DNA of 64,000 nt from Anadara kagoshimensis. Its lineage: Eukaryota > Mollusca > Bivalvia > Arcoida > Arcidae. The notes under the pieces are model-generated. The model was not told where the DNA came from, ran no database searches, and worked only from the letters and a program-made list of their open reading frames with translations. The stretch is from contig CM037866.1 of the NCBI GenBank assembly GCA_021292105.1, positions 3,146,607 through 3,210,606 on the forward strand, given 5' to 3'. Shown here one piece after another: positions 12,346-21,804 of the stretch. Each line of letters opens with the position of its first letter. The first letter of the stretch is position 1. The position numbers and the translations under genes are program-made.

Positions 12346-13024
12346 TGTTTGTATCACCCGGGGATTATCTGAGTTGTTGAATAACAATAAAAGGTGTCTA
12401 ACGATTTTATATGTCTTTTCAATGAAGATATAGCAACTAAATTAAATATTATTGGTAACAACATCCAGCAACAGCACCGTGAGTACGTCTGTGAATGTAA
12501 ACAAATGAAGAGTTACTGGCCTTGGAGGTGAAACAACACATTTAATACATTGTATAGCATTGTGCTTCATAATGTGGTCGTTGTTATGCGTTGTGGTGTA
12601 GTGGATTTGACTTTAGAGTATCACTTTTTATCAAACACAGGCTCCGAGAGTTTGAATATCTCTGACGTTTGTTTTTTTGTTTTTTTTTTTTTAATAATTT
12701 TAATAATAATTTTAATTTATTTCCGTAGCGGGAAGGTTGCATGATAGGGTCCATTAAAATGAGGTATAAGACAACCAAAGAAAACAAACAAAACGAGGAG
12801 AGAGACAGAATTAGCACCATAATTTCACTTTAAACGTACAGTAATTTGTTGGGTAGTATTTAAGATATTGAATGACATCGATCAGAGAAATGGTTTTAAG
12901 CTTCATCATCCGTCATGTGAACACGTTGGAACAGGGTTCAAAAATGTCATAATGACTTCAATATTAATAGCTTGGTTGGTCAGAGACATATATTGTTTTA
13001 TATATCTCTGGGTTGGTTAAATTA

Positions 13025-13191
13025 GGAGATAACTATGTTACATTTGAAGAGTTCCGACCGTAAAACGTGGATTTTACTGTCGCAAAATGAGTTCTACCTG
13101 GCGACGCTTGCGGAGCCAGGTAAACGGTATTTGCGACAGTAAAATCCACGTTTTACGGTCGGAACTCTTCAAATGTAACATAGTTATCTCC
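13025..13191. repeat. Perfect 62-bp inverted repeat hairpin
   Basis: The left arm 13025-13086 and right arm 13130-13191 are exact reverse complements over all 62 bases by eye. The 43-nt loop holds a further 7-bp stem (ACCTGGC/GCCAGGT). A diverged relative lies at 19441-19594. The structure fits a foldback element or MITE core. Perfect arms imply recent formation or gene conversion. Confidence 0.9.
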
Positions 13192-13595
13192 ATTCTAATG
13201 CAAATAAAAAAATAATGATCAAATTAATTAAATAAATCAAGATTTCCGATGCTACAGTTAGACATTGTTTAGTACAGACCTGTATCATTGCGCCACAATA
13301 CAAATATAGTTCTATCACTAAAGCACTTATATCCATAGGTAATATAATTTTATTGTTCGAAATACAGATGCCGAATAAATATCGGTATTTAAATATAACA
13401 AAATCTTTGTTTACAACGATGAATTATGTCATTACGTTTTGTAAAAAAGCATGTGTACCGGCGTGTAGGAATACATGACGTAATCGTAGTCTAGACAGCA
13501 CGTGACGTCATAACTCCGACCGTAAAACGTAGATTTTACTGCGGTCGGGGTCCAATCAAAATCCTGTTTACAAAATCTTTGCATTAGAATGTTGC
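13192..13595. mobile_element. MITE-like element with short TIRs beside the hairpin
   Basis: It starts ATTCTAATGCAAA and ends TTTGCATTAGAAT, forming short terminal inverted repeats. Internally it has no coding frame. Near the right end a partial copy of the hairpin arm sequence (CTCCGACCGTAAAACG near 13514) appears again. The copy at 19585-20375 has the same order. It could be one composite element together with the hairpin. Confidence 0.6.
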
Positions 13596-13942
13596 TTAAC
13601 GTCGTATCAGCAATTTTTTCAGCTTTACGCGACAAGAACTATTTTTTTAATCTCTATGGATTAAGCTAGGAACAATTTAGTGTTTGCATGTGAAGTGCGA
13701 GTGTGTTGTAAGGTGTGCCTTGTACTATCGCGCACTCAGGGCTAGCTCACCGAGTACTTTACAGACAAGCGTTTCATTTACCCAGTCCATTGAACTTATA
13801 CCAGGTCAACGAGTAAAGGCCAACCGTGAGCAAGGGAAATTCACTTCACCACATGTAGTCTAAGCGGGACTCTAACTTACAGCGATGAGAGAACCTGAAT
13901 TTGTAGACTGACGTCTTATCCATTAGGCTACCTCAGCATCTT
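13588..13942 (-). mobile_element. tRNA-headed SINE, copy 1
   Basis: On the minus strand the head reads TAGCCTAATGGATAAGAC (A-box-like) and, about 45 bases on, GTTAGAGTCCC (decayed B box; the copy at 60560-60904 has GTTCGAGTCCC). The body shares GCGCACTCAGGGCT, TACCAGGT and GTTGCTTAACGTCG with the second copy. The cloverleaf does not close well, so this is a retroposon and not a tRNA gene. Confidence 0.8.
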
Positions 13943-14539
13943 AATCAATATTAATGGCCTTAAAATAATTGTGAATTAGATAATTAATTTTGCAGATGAG
14001 AACGGTTTGGCATTCCGTTCTCCAACTAGAGATCGAGATGCATCTACATTCTAATTAAAGTAGAATGTCAATTCATAAAATATATCAGAAAACGTGTTTT
14101 GCTAAAGGATAAAAGGCAATTTGTATATGTTATTCATAATTGTTGTTTAAATTTTATCTATTTAATTTATAAACTATTTATTTAAATACCACATGTTTGT
14201 ACTTAGTATCGGCGCGAAAAAAACCTTGGTCACTTGCGCATGCTAAGAAATGCATTGGGGCGTTTTTAACATTTCTTTACCAAACACCCAAAACGCCCAC
14301 ATCTGTATGTTTTGTTTTTAATTTTGGATATGATGGACAAACAGAAGGAATTAAATTTTCTGAAAAAAAATGTCCGTTTCTTTTTTCTTTATTATTGTAA
14401 AAAGAGAAAACGTGTTGGTAAGACCTGTCTTACAAAGAAACAAGAAGAAATCCAAAATCTTAATACCAAGTGTACCAGTTGCGCCTTTGTACCAAAACAA
14501 AATGTTACTTTTAACTTCACTCAGAATATATGTATACAA

Positions 14540-14800
14540 AAGTAGCTTAGTTGGTAGAGTGAACACTTCATAATGTGAGAGGTCTTGGGTTCATTTCAGA
14601 CAGCTGGGTCTGACAAAAACTTGAACAATTTCGCCAAGTATTCGGCATTAGAAATGCAAGTCAAGGAGTCCTTGGAAGAGACCTTAAACACCGATGACCC
14701 GTGTCATCGCAGGCATTGTAAACAATTCTCCCTGTACATTGCACAATTCAATTCAAACTTTTTTCACTCTAAACCACCGGAGATGGTACAAGGGGTATTT
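14540..14800 (+). mobile_element. tRNA-derived SINE fragment
   Basis: TAGCTTAGTTGGTAGAGTG resembles an A box and D arm, and GGGTTCATTTC resembles a B box, spaced as in a tRNA. The following sequence (GGAGTCCTTGGAAGAGACC) is a non-tRNA body. It is probably a SINE of a different family from the copies at 13588 and 60560. Confidence 0.6.
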
Positions 14801-15103
14801 GTTTTAATATAACATACACGCTGCAAAGGTAAAATACTATTCTATTACTTTTCTTATAGCTGGAGCAATCCTCGATATAAGTAAATTATTCTCTTAACTA
14901 GAACGTAAATTGCCTTTCAATCAATCAATTAATGAATCCATCAATAAACCATATTTTGATAGAAAGATGGATACACTTTATTTTCTGACACTCCGTAAAA
15001 TTCAGATTTTTTATGTAAGATTATGTTTTCAATTGCATCTGAATCACTTATTGGACGAGAACTAGGCATTGAACAGTACCGAACTCGTCTGTATTTTTAA
15101 TAA

Positions 15104-15562
15104 ATGTATTTATTCCGATGTCTTAGATTGATACGGGCGAATTCCAAATATACAGCAGTTTGTGTTTGCTTTTACAAAAGTTTAGAATATTTTACAAGAC
15201 AGAACAAAAATATGTATACAACGACTTATTTTGAATGGCACATTTTGGCAGGACTCAACACTGCAGTCACTTTTTTAATAAATGCAGATTACAGGACATG
15301 TACGATGCTTTATAGACAGGAGTTCTATAGGATTTGCGCAATTAAAGCGTCAATACTGTCGGATCGATGTTGGCACTCTTGGATACTTGCACTGTTACAA
15401 ATTCTGTATATAACAATAAAAGGTATTGCATACAGTGTTTATGAACCCAGAAACGGAGAATTGAAAGATGGAAAACATTTTAATCAGCTTATTTCTGATC
15501 GGTCCTGTATCATTTTGGATCATTTTATCAGCACATATAATAAGATATCATCAACTCAGTAG
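15104..15562 (+). other. Open frame of 152 codons, weakly OTU/vertnin-like
   Basis: This open frame runs to 15562, into the first retrozyme unit. Around residues 105-133 it reads CWHSWILALLQILYITIKGI then AYSVYEP. This resembles the W-x-x-M-W...L...PI-SVYP segment seen in OTU-like and vertnin-like proteins of invertebrate genomes. The frame upstream (FSIASESLIG) also hints at the start of such a domain, but stops interrupt it. I regard it as a decayed domain fragment, possibly related to the OTU-like exon at 21630. The resemblance is from memory and weak. Confidence 0.3.
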
Positions 15563-15761
15563 GCAATAACTTCGTATTATTGTCAGAAATATACTTTATT
15601 TGTCTAAATTTCCTGCAAGTTAAAATTTGAAATTTCTCAAAAACTAAGGTATATTCCCTCATGCAAAGTATTTCCTTAGCTTAATTTGGTAAAATATATA
15701 TTTGGTCCTTTGGATAGCTTTTCAACATCTTTAAAATAATTTTGGTTTCCTAACTTTAGTC

Positions 15762-15810
15762 CAAGCACTACTGATGAGGAATTGTATTCCGAAACGGCCG
15801 TCTAGTGTTG
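15762..15810 (+). ncRNA. Type I hammerhead ribozyme, unit 1
   Basis: Stem I is CAAGCACTA with TAGTGTTG (CACTA/TAGTG, one bulged G, then CAA/TTG). The core CTGATGA is at 15771-15777. Stem II is GGAAT-TGT-ATTCC, then GAAA. Stem III is a tiny ACGGCCGT palindrome. The cleavage triplet GTC ends at 15802, so cleavage is predicted between 15802 and 15803. The palindromic stem III suggests action as a dimer, as in other short-stem-III hammerheads. Confidence 0.9.
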
Positions 15811-16101
15811 TAAAATTCAAACTGGTATAATATGTAATTTAAACCCCTGAGCCGATATCTCTGCTGGTGGCTGGTGCCCCGAGGATATCATCAACTCAGT
15901 AGGCAATAACTTCGTATTATTGTCAGAAATATACTATATTTGTCTAAATTTCCTGCAAGTTAAAATTTGAAATTTCTCAAAAACTAAGGTATATTCCCTC
16001 ATGCAAAGTATTTCCTTAGCTTAATTTGGTAAAATATATATTTGGTCCTTTGAATAGCTTTTCAACATCTTTAAAATAATTTTGGTTTCCTAACTTTAGT
16101 C

Positions 16102-16150
16102 CAAGCACTACTGATGAGGAATTGTATTTCGAAACGGCCGTCTAGTGTTG
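16102..16150 (+). ncRNA. Type I hammerhead ribozyme, unit 2
   Basis: It has the same layout as unit 1. Stem II has one C-to-T change that keeps a G-U pair (ATTTC in the 3' arm). The core and GTC cleavage site are intact, with predicted cleavage after 16142. Confidence 0.88.
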
Positions 16151-16441
16151 TAAAATTCAAACTGGTATAATATGTAATTCAAACCCCTGAGCCGATATCT
16201 CTGCTGGTGGCTGGTGCCCCGAGGATATCATCAACTCAGTAGGCAATAACTTCGTATTATTGTTAGAAATATACTATATTTGTCTAAATTTCCTGCAAGT
16301 TAAAATTTGAAATTTCTCAAAAACTAAGGTATATTCCCTCATGCAAAGTATTTCCTTAGCTTAATTTGGTAAAATATATATTTGGTCCTTTGGATAGCTT
16401 TTCAACATCTTTAAAATAATTTTGGTTTCCTAACTTTAGTC

Positions 16442-16490
16442 CAAGCACTACTGATGAGGAATTGTATTCCGAAACGGCCGTCTAGTGTTG
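16442..16490 (+). ncRNA. Type I hammerhead ribozyme, unit 3
   Basis: Identical to unit 1 over stems, CTGATGA core, GAAA and GTC. Predicted cleavage is after 16482, giving a 340-nt monomer with the neighbouring sites. Confidence 0.9.
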
Positions 16491-16781
16491 TAAAATTCAA
16501 ACTGGTATAATATGTAATTTAAACCCCTGAGCCGATATCTCTGCTGGTGGCTGGTGCCCCGAGGATATCATCAACTCAGTAGGCAATAACTTCGTATTAT
16601 TGTCAGAAATATACTATATTTGTCTAAATTTCCTGCAAGTTAAAATTTGAAATTTCTCAAAAACTAAGGTATATTCCCTCATGCAAAGTATTTCCTTAGC
16701 TTAATTTGGTAAAATATATATTTGGTCCTTTGAATAGCTTTTCAACATCTTTAAAATAATTTTGGTTTCCTAACTTTAGTC

Positions 16782-16830
16782 CAAGCACTACTGATGAGGA
16801 ATTGTATTCCGAAACGGCCGTCTAGTGTTG
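16782..16830 (+). ncRNA. Type I hammerhead ribozyme, unit 4
   Basis: Identical to unit 1 over the whole motif. Predicted cleavage is after 16822, about 38 bases before the array ends. Confidence 0.9.
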
Positions 16831-16926
16831 TAAAATTCAAACTGGTATAATATGTAATATAAAAAACTGAGATAAAATAGGTCAAATTATCAAACCAATA
16901 GCATGTTTATTTCAGCGCATTCAAAA

Positions 16927-16929
16927 AGT

Positions 16930-16972
<43 letters not shown>

Positions 16973-17010
16973 TTTTTTATTTATTTATTTATTTTTATTT
17001 ATTTATTTAT
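16927..17010. repeat. (TTTA)n microsatellite
   Basis: Long TTTA tetranucleotide run with one interruption, directly after the sequence that follows the retrozyme array. A second run at about 17174-17230 occupies the same place in the flank lacking the array. Confidence 0.95.
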
Positions 17011-17011
17011 T

Positions 17012-17230
17012 GAACCCATTAACGGAGAATTGAAAGATGGAAAACATTTTAATCAGCTCATTTCTGATCGGTCCTGTATCATTTTGGATCATTTTATCAG
17101 CACATTTAAAAAGATATAAAAATATGAGATAAAATAGGTCAAAGTATCAAACCAATATTATGTTTATTCCAGCGCATTTATTTATTTATTTATTTATTTA
17201 TTTCATTATTTATTTATTTGTTTATTTCAA
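17012..17230 (+). repeat. Duplicate of the retrozyme flanks without the array (empty-site paralogue)
   Basis: 17012-17117 matches 15443-15547 upstream of the array (GGAGAATTGAAAGATGG, CGGTCCTGTATCATTTTGG). 17118-17173 matches 16861-16926 after it (GAGATAAAATAGGTCAAA, CAAACCAATA, CAGCGCAT), then TTTA repeats. Here the two flanks are joined directly at AAGATATAAAAAT, which reveals where the array entered the other copy. Confidence 0.85.
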
Positions 17231-17959
17231 TTCTTGATTTATAATGCATGTGCTTCATTTAAATGACCACATAAGTCAAGAATTATAAAATACAATGGGT
17301 TTCAAAAATTGTTAACAAAATGTTTTTAATAATTGAAACTACTTTTCTTGTAAAATGACCAATCATAACTAAACTTTATGGTGGGTGTCGGCATGATATT
17401 GAGTTTGTAGGGAGATTTAAAAAGGTAATGACATTTATGTGTAATTAATATTCTGATTTTTTAAACAGAAACACCCAATACATTTTAGATTTTCAAGTAT
17501 AGAACTCGGTAAAATTTCTTGAAGATCAGGGACCGTTATATCTTTGGCTCTGAAACTACCTTTACACTTTACGGACCGACCAGATCAAGTCACACCAAGT
17601 CAATAAAGCAGAGACCAACAAAATTTAAAAATACTGATTAAACTCTGTTACACCATGTATCAAGATATCAAATGTCCAGCACCGTCAGAAGAGTGACAAT
17701 CACTTTTAAACGATATTCGAGTATTAAAAATTGAATGCAAAATTGAAAGCACTCATGAACACTTGACCAATAAATTGTGAAGTCATGCAAGTTTTTGTGA
17801 CGTCATATTTTCATTTTAGGATTTGTGTTTTACTTTAAAAATTTGGTTACACGTATAAAATATAATGGACTTTCATAATATGCAAAAAACTCAATTTAGA
17901 AAATGTTGACCAAGTTGTAGGTTTTCGCATGTACCGGCATATATATATATATATATATT
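17231..17959. other. Unassigned AT-rich stretch
   Basis: No gene, RNA or repeat could be supported here apart from low-complexity sequence. A short AT run at about 17938-17958 leads into the repeated intron segment. Confidence 0.5.
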
Positions 17960-19230
17960 ACATACTGTAACGATAATTTGTTTCTTATCAATGAATTAAA
18001 TAACTTAATGCTTTTAATTTGTAGTTTGATGGATACGGTGAAAACAGTCAATCACAGAAAAATGAACTTCCGCAAAATAACTAAAGAATGCTAATTTTAG
18101 GAAGAAACATCTGATTTTCGAAGGTTTACATTATCACTTGGTCAACAATTTATTTTCAATTACGGAATTTTTATACAACAAAGCATTCTTTAGAACATTA
18201 ATATCTTGAGTTTGACTCAAGTTTATTGCCTCAACGTCTTTCAAATGAAACAAAACGAAAGGTGTTTGCGTCTATTCATTGAATCATTACTATGTCATTC
18301 AGAAATAACATTGTATGTAAAAATACGAAAATTTTGGAACCATCTTCCGTTTTCAAATTTATTAAATCGTTTGATTTATATTTTGTATCAACAAAATTCA
18401 ACAAAATATGGTGTAATCAGATTGAAAAATTTGACTCTACCTTCGTTTTGAATAGACTTTTCCATATATCGACCATAATTTTATTTTAAATATTTTAAAT
18501 GCAAATATTGGAATAAAGTTTTGGTAATGGCGAAATGTTAAAAGCTCAAATATTTGTGACAAAATAATGATCAACTTTAGCAAAATAAAACAAGTATGCA
18601 TGTTTAAATAAAAGTAAAACTATTTTTTTTATTTTTCGCCTATTTAATACGAAACTAGGAAAATTGTTCTTTTTATTTTTGTAAAAATTGTTTTTGGAAG
18701 AGTCTTTGATCGATACTTCACTTTCAGATTTTTATTTTCTAGGGAACCAGTCGCAAGATATCAGAGTTTAAAAAAAATCCACAAACTTCAGCTCTTTTTA
18801 ATTGTTTGATAACTTTTTTGGTATAATTTTATATGTGATGTTTTTCTTATATGAAACTCTGTTTGAGACCAAATGTAAATATAGGACTATCAACCAATTT
18901 GCTAAAATGAGGTCACTTTTTTCTTGGGTTTGTCTATACCCGTGACGTCATAGAATGGATATTCCAACGATTCGGAATGCATGTCGTGCATTGCATTGTT
19001 TTAAATAGTTTTACGATTTAAAAACCCCAAGAAAGATTTTCAAAAATTGAAAAATAAAAAAATAACCCTTAACTGCCTAGTGAAACGTTTATAGTTATTG
19101 CATTGCAGTGTTATTCAGTTTGCTTTGAACGGTAATCGAATTTATAGCACTATAAACGGGTTTTTTTAGACATTTCAAAGATTAAGTCAGAAACTACATT
19201 CGTTCAATCAAACCCGCGTTTTTAGCGTAC
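17960..19230 (+). repeat. Second copy of the 2.2-kb intron/mini-exon segment, with 1 kb of extra DNA
   Basis: 17960-18060 matches 2200-2295, including the acceptor and most of the mini-exon (AACAGTCAATCACAGAAA), but the donor is lost. 19113-19230 matches 2350-2465. The intervening DNA contains a frame at 18206-18451 that I could not assign. Confidence 0.6.
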
Positions 19231-19440
19231 ATACCGACTGATTAAATTGAACCAATAACAAGCATAAAATAAATCCATTTTGATTGGTTGGTACCGATCC
19301 ATCTGCGCTTTTTATAACTGACGGGCTAATGTAAATTTAAAAACCTCTTTTCAACAATTGGGTCGTCTGTGGTATATTTTGCATCTCGTGCCATAGAAAA
19401 CATTATTATATATCTTGTTTTCTTTGGGACACGTTACATT

Positions 19441-19594
19441 AGAATTGAGAAAACAATGTTATATTTGAAGAGTTTCGACCGTAAAATGTGGATTTTACTG
19501 TCGCAAAATGATTTTTACCAGGCGACGCTTGCGGTAGTAAAATCCACGTTTTACGGTCGGAACTCTTCAAATGTAACATTGTTTTCTCAATTCT
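19441..19594. repeat. Imperfect inverted repeat hairpin, relative of 13025-13191
   Basis: Arms of about 60 bases from AGAATTGAGAAAACAATG to its complement at the right end share the TTTGAAGAGTT and CGTAAAA..GTGGATTTTACT core with the perfect hairpin, with a few mismatches between arms. The outer ends differ from copy 1 (GAGAAAACAAT versus GAGATAACTAT) but remain complementary to each other. Confidence 0.8.
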
Positions 19595-20375
19595 AATGCA
19601 AATCAAAAAATAATGCAAAATTTAATTGAATAAATGGAGATTTCAGATGCTATTGTTACCCATTGTTAAGTACAGACTGTCGTTACGCCACAAATGTAGT
19701 TCTATCATTAAGGAACTGATATTCAAGAGGTACAATAATTTTATTGTTCAAAATACAGATGCCAAACAATATCAATATTAAAATGTAACAAAATCTTTGT
19801 TTACAACGTATTTCGGAAATTTTTCGCGCGTGTCTTTTTTTCGCTTTTATTCACGGTGATGGAAAATCGCTAAAATTTTCACTATAGTGGGTGTGATATT
19901 TTGACTATTTTACGATTCTATACGTCGTATCATTTTGACTAAAATATTATCCACGTATATTGAATAGCATTCGCAAGTGATGACAAAATCGGTTGCAAGT
20001 CAAAGTTTGAACAAGGAATTGATTAATTTATTTGGAAAATCTTAAAAAAGAAACAAAAGACTGATAACTTATAATAGTTACCTTTATTACCAGTCATTAA
20101 TATCATATCCATATCGTGAAAATTACACACAGTAAAAAATTTTACCTACTATTTGTTTTCTAATGAATCTCGGAAAAAGCCTACGCAAAAAAAATCCTGA
20201 TATACGGTCTATCAATTCGTTTTGTAAACAAAACCACGTGTACGGGTGTGTTGGAATACATGATTTAATCGTTACTTAGAGACCACATGATATCTTAACT
20301 CCGACTGTGAAACACAGATTCTACTACGGTCGGGGTCCAATTAAAATTGTGTTTACAAAATCTTTGTATTAGAAA
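19585..20375. mobile_element. MITE-like element, second copy
   Basis: It starts ATTCTAATGCAAA and ends TTTGTATTAGAA. It shares internal blocks with 13192-13595 (ACAAAATCTTTGTTTACAAC; CGGTCGGGGTCCAAT) but is about 390 bp longer. The extra part (about 19810-20210) has no recognisable gene. Confidence 0.6.
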
Positions 20376-21039
20376 TATGTTTTAATATATGCGGAATTGT
20401 TTAGAATTTTTTAAATATGTTTTTGTATTCGCTTTTACAACGTGCATTTTGGAACGCAAAGATAGCCAATCAAGGACGGTATATTACCTCATGACTGTTA
20501 AAATGTTATTGGTTTTGGCACTGTGGACTTTGAGCTTACATGTATAAATTGTAATTCAAATACGATTTTTTTACAAAACTTTTAGCTCGGTCTGAATCAA
20601 ACAGTAACATTATCCAATTTTATAATTACATATCTAAATACAAAGATACCTTTCTGTGTATTTTTCATGCGTTGCTTTACATTGCAGTACAAAAAGCTGA
20701 AAATATTGACATCATGTTCATAATATCTAAATTTAGCAGACAAATGAATGATCTCACCCTACACATTGATTTATCTAATCAAACATAAACATACTGGTCT
20801 GTATCAAAATCAAAATCAAAATACTAAAGATGAAGCTTTAAAAACTCGCAAATTAAGTTTAACTCGTGAACTTTTACCGGTTAAGAGAGCCGGATGCACT
20901 AACTGTCAAACTAGCTTCACCCTCCACAATAAAAATGAAAAAGAATATGAAACGAACATTGAAATACTAAGCGTCAAAGGATACAAAAATTATACTTACC
21001 CACAATATTGTCATAACAATAAAAATCTTGCTTACTTAT

Positions 21040-21300
21040 AAATTGTTGGCCTTTGATGTTGCAAGCCAAGACCTAACAAGGCCTTTCAAAAGTTTACATT
21101 ATTGACGTACTCGTATTTAAAATTATGTTGAATATATTTTGCGTTTCAATTGTTAAGTTTACGCTATTTCACGCATGACGCAAGTAGCTAGCTAAACAGT
21201 AGACGCTTATCTTTTAATTCCTGGGCACAAAAATTTATATCTCTGTTAGATCCACGTGCTTACTTTATTTGCCAGTATTAAAACTTATAATTTCTTTTTG
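21040..21300 (+). mobile_element. Decayed PLE 3' tail
   Basis: It holds GCAAGCCAAGACCTAACAAG (the RT C-terminal coding end, diverged), then TAGCTAGCTAAACAGTAG and CCACGTGCTTA, in the order of the reference tail at 10048-10250. The preceding frame at 20748-21041 was not recognised. Confidence 0.65.
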
Positions 21301-21629
21301 AGATTTTTGAGAACATAAATCGATATGATTTTGATCGATAAATTTAGATTATTTTGAATATACAAATTAACGAATTTCGACTGATAACTTACGTTTAATT
21401 TTGTTACTTGCAAATAACAGTGTTATATCCTGCATACAACTACATGTATGTATTCATACGCATATATTAAGATAAAAAAATTGATATTCATATAAATGCA
21501 ATCATATTTTCTATCTTTGAAAATGGACTAATATTTTTTTATTTGAAGCCATATAAACAGATTACAGATATGTACAGGTAAAAGGAAATATCTCGTGTCA
21601 TAAACATAAACATATTTTCTATTTTACAG

Positions 21630-21804
21630 GAAGATCCTTTTTTGTTTTATGCAGCTTCGATATATTATCAACTCCATATCCATGTTATTTCTGCTGTAAA
21701 AGGGGAAGAGTACGTTTTCTATCCATCAGATTTGCCATCAAAACGGGCATTATGTGGTCACATCTTCATTGCTCATTTGTCTGGAAAAAAATACTGTCGT
21801 TTAG
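21630..21804 (+). CDS. Exon: OTU-like C-terminal piece
   Basis: Acceptor TTTTACAG, donor GTAAAT, phase 0 in and 1 out; 58 residues. EDPFLFYAASIYYQLHIHVI followed by GHIFIAHLSGKKYCRL resembles the end of OTU-type folds, where a GDH-L-AA-x-Y segment leads to IxVIS and then GHI...HYxSL. In that alignment the usual catalytic His before Tyr is Lys, so activity is doubtful. The acidic/Cys part of an OTU domain should lie upstream and was not found. It could belong to a separate upstream gene, but its phase fits the next exon. Confidence 0.55.

Larger units (their letters stand above)
15549..16860 (+). repeat. Retrozyme-like tandem array, 340-bp unit, 3.9 copies
   Basis: The block TCAACTCAGTAGGCAATAAC begins at 15551, 15891, 16231 and 16571, an exact 340-bp period, and units differ by only a few bases. 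Each unit carries one complete hammerhead ribozyme on the plus strand. Small tandem repeats with one type I hammerhead per unit and a very short stem III are the hallmark of metazoan retrozymes, non-coding retroelements whose transcripts self-cleave to monomers and circularise. No unit has a long frame. Transcription, cleavage and circularisation are inferred from structure only. Confidence 0.88.

Noticed and set aside
15549-16860. CRISPR-like array
   Set aside because: Repeats are 340 bp head-to-tail with no spacers; this is a eukaryotic satellite-type array with ribozymes.
18206-18489. Two overlapping frames as possible coding exons
   Set aside because: Some cysteine-rich resemblance to an OTU start was considered, but there are no splice sites in phase and no convincing motif.
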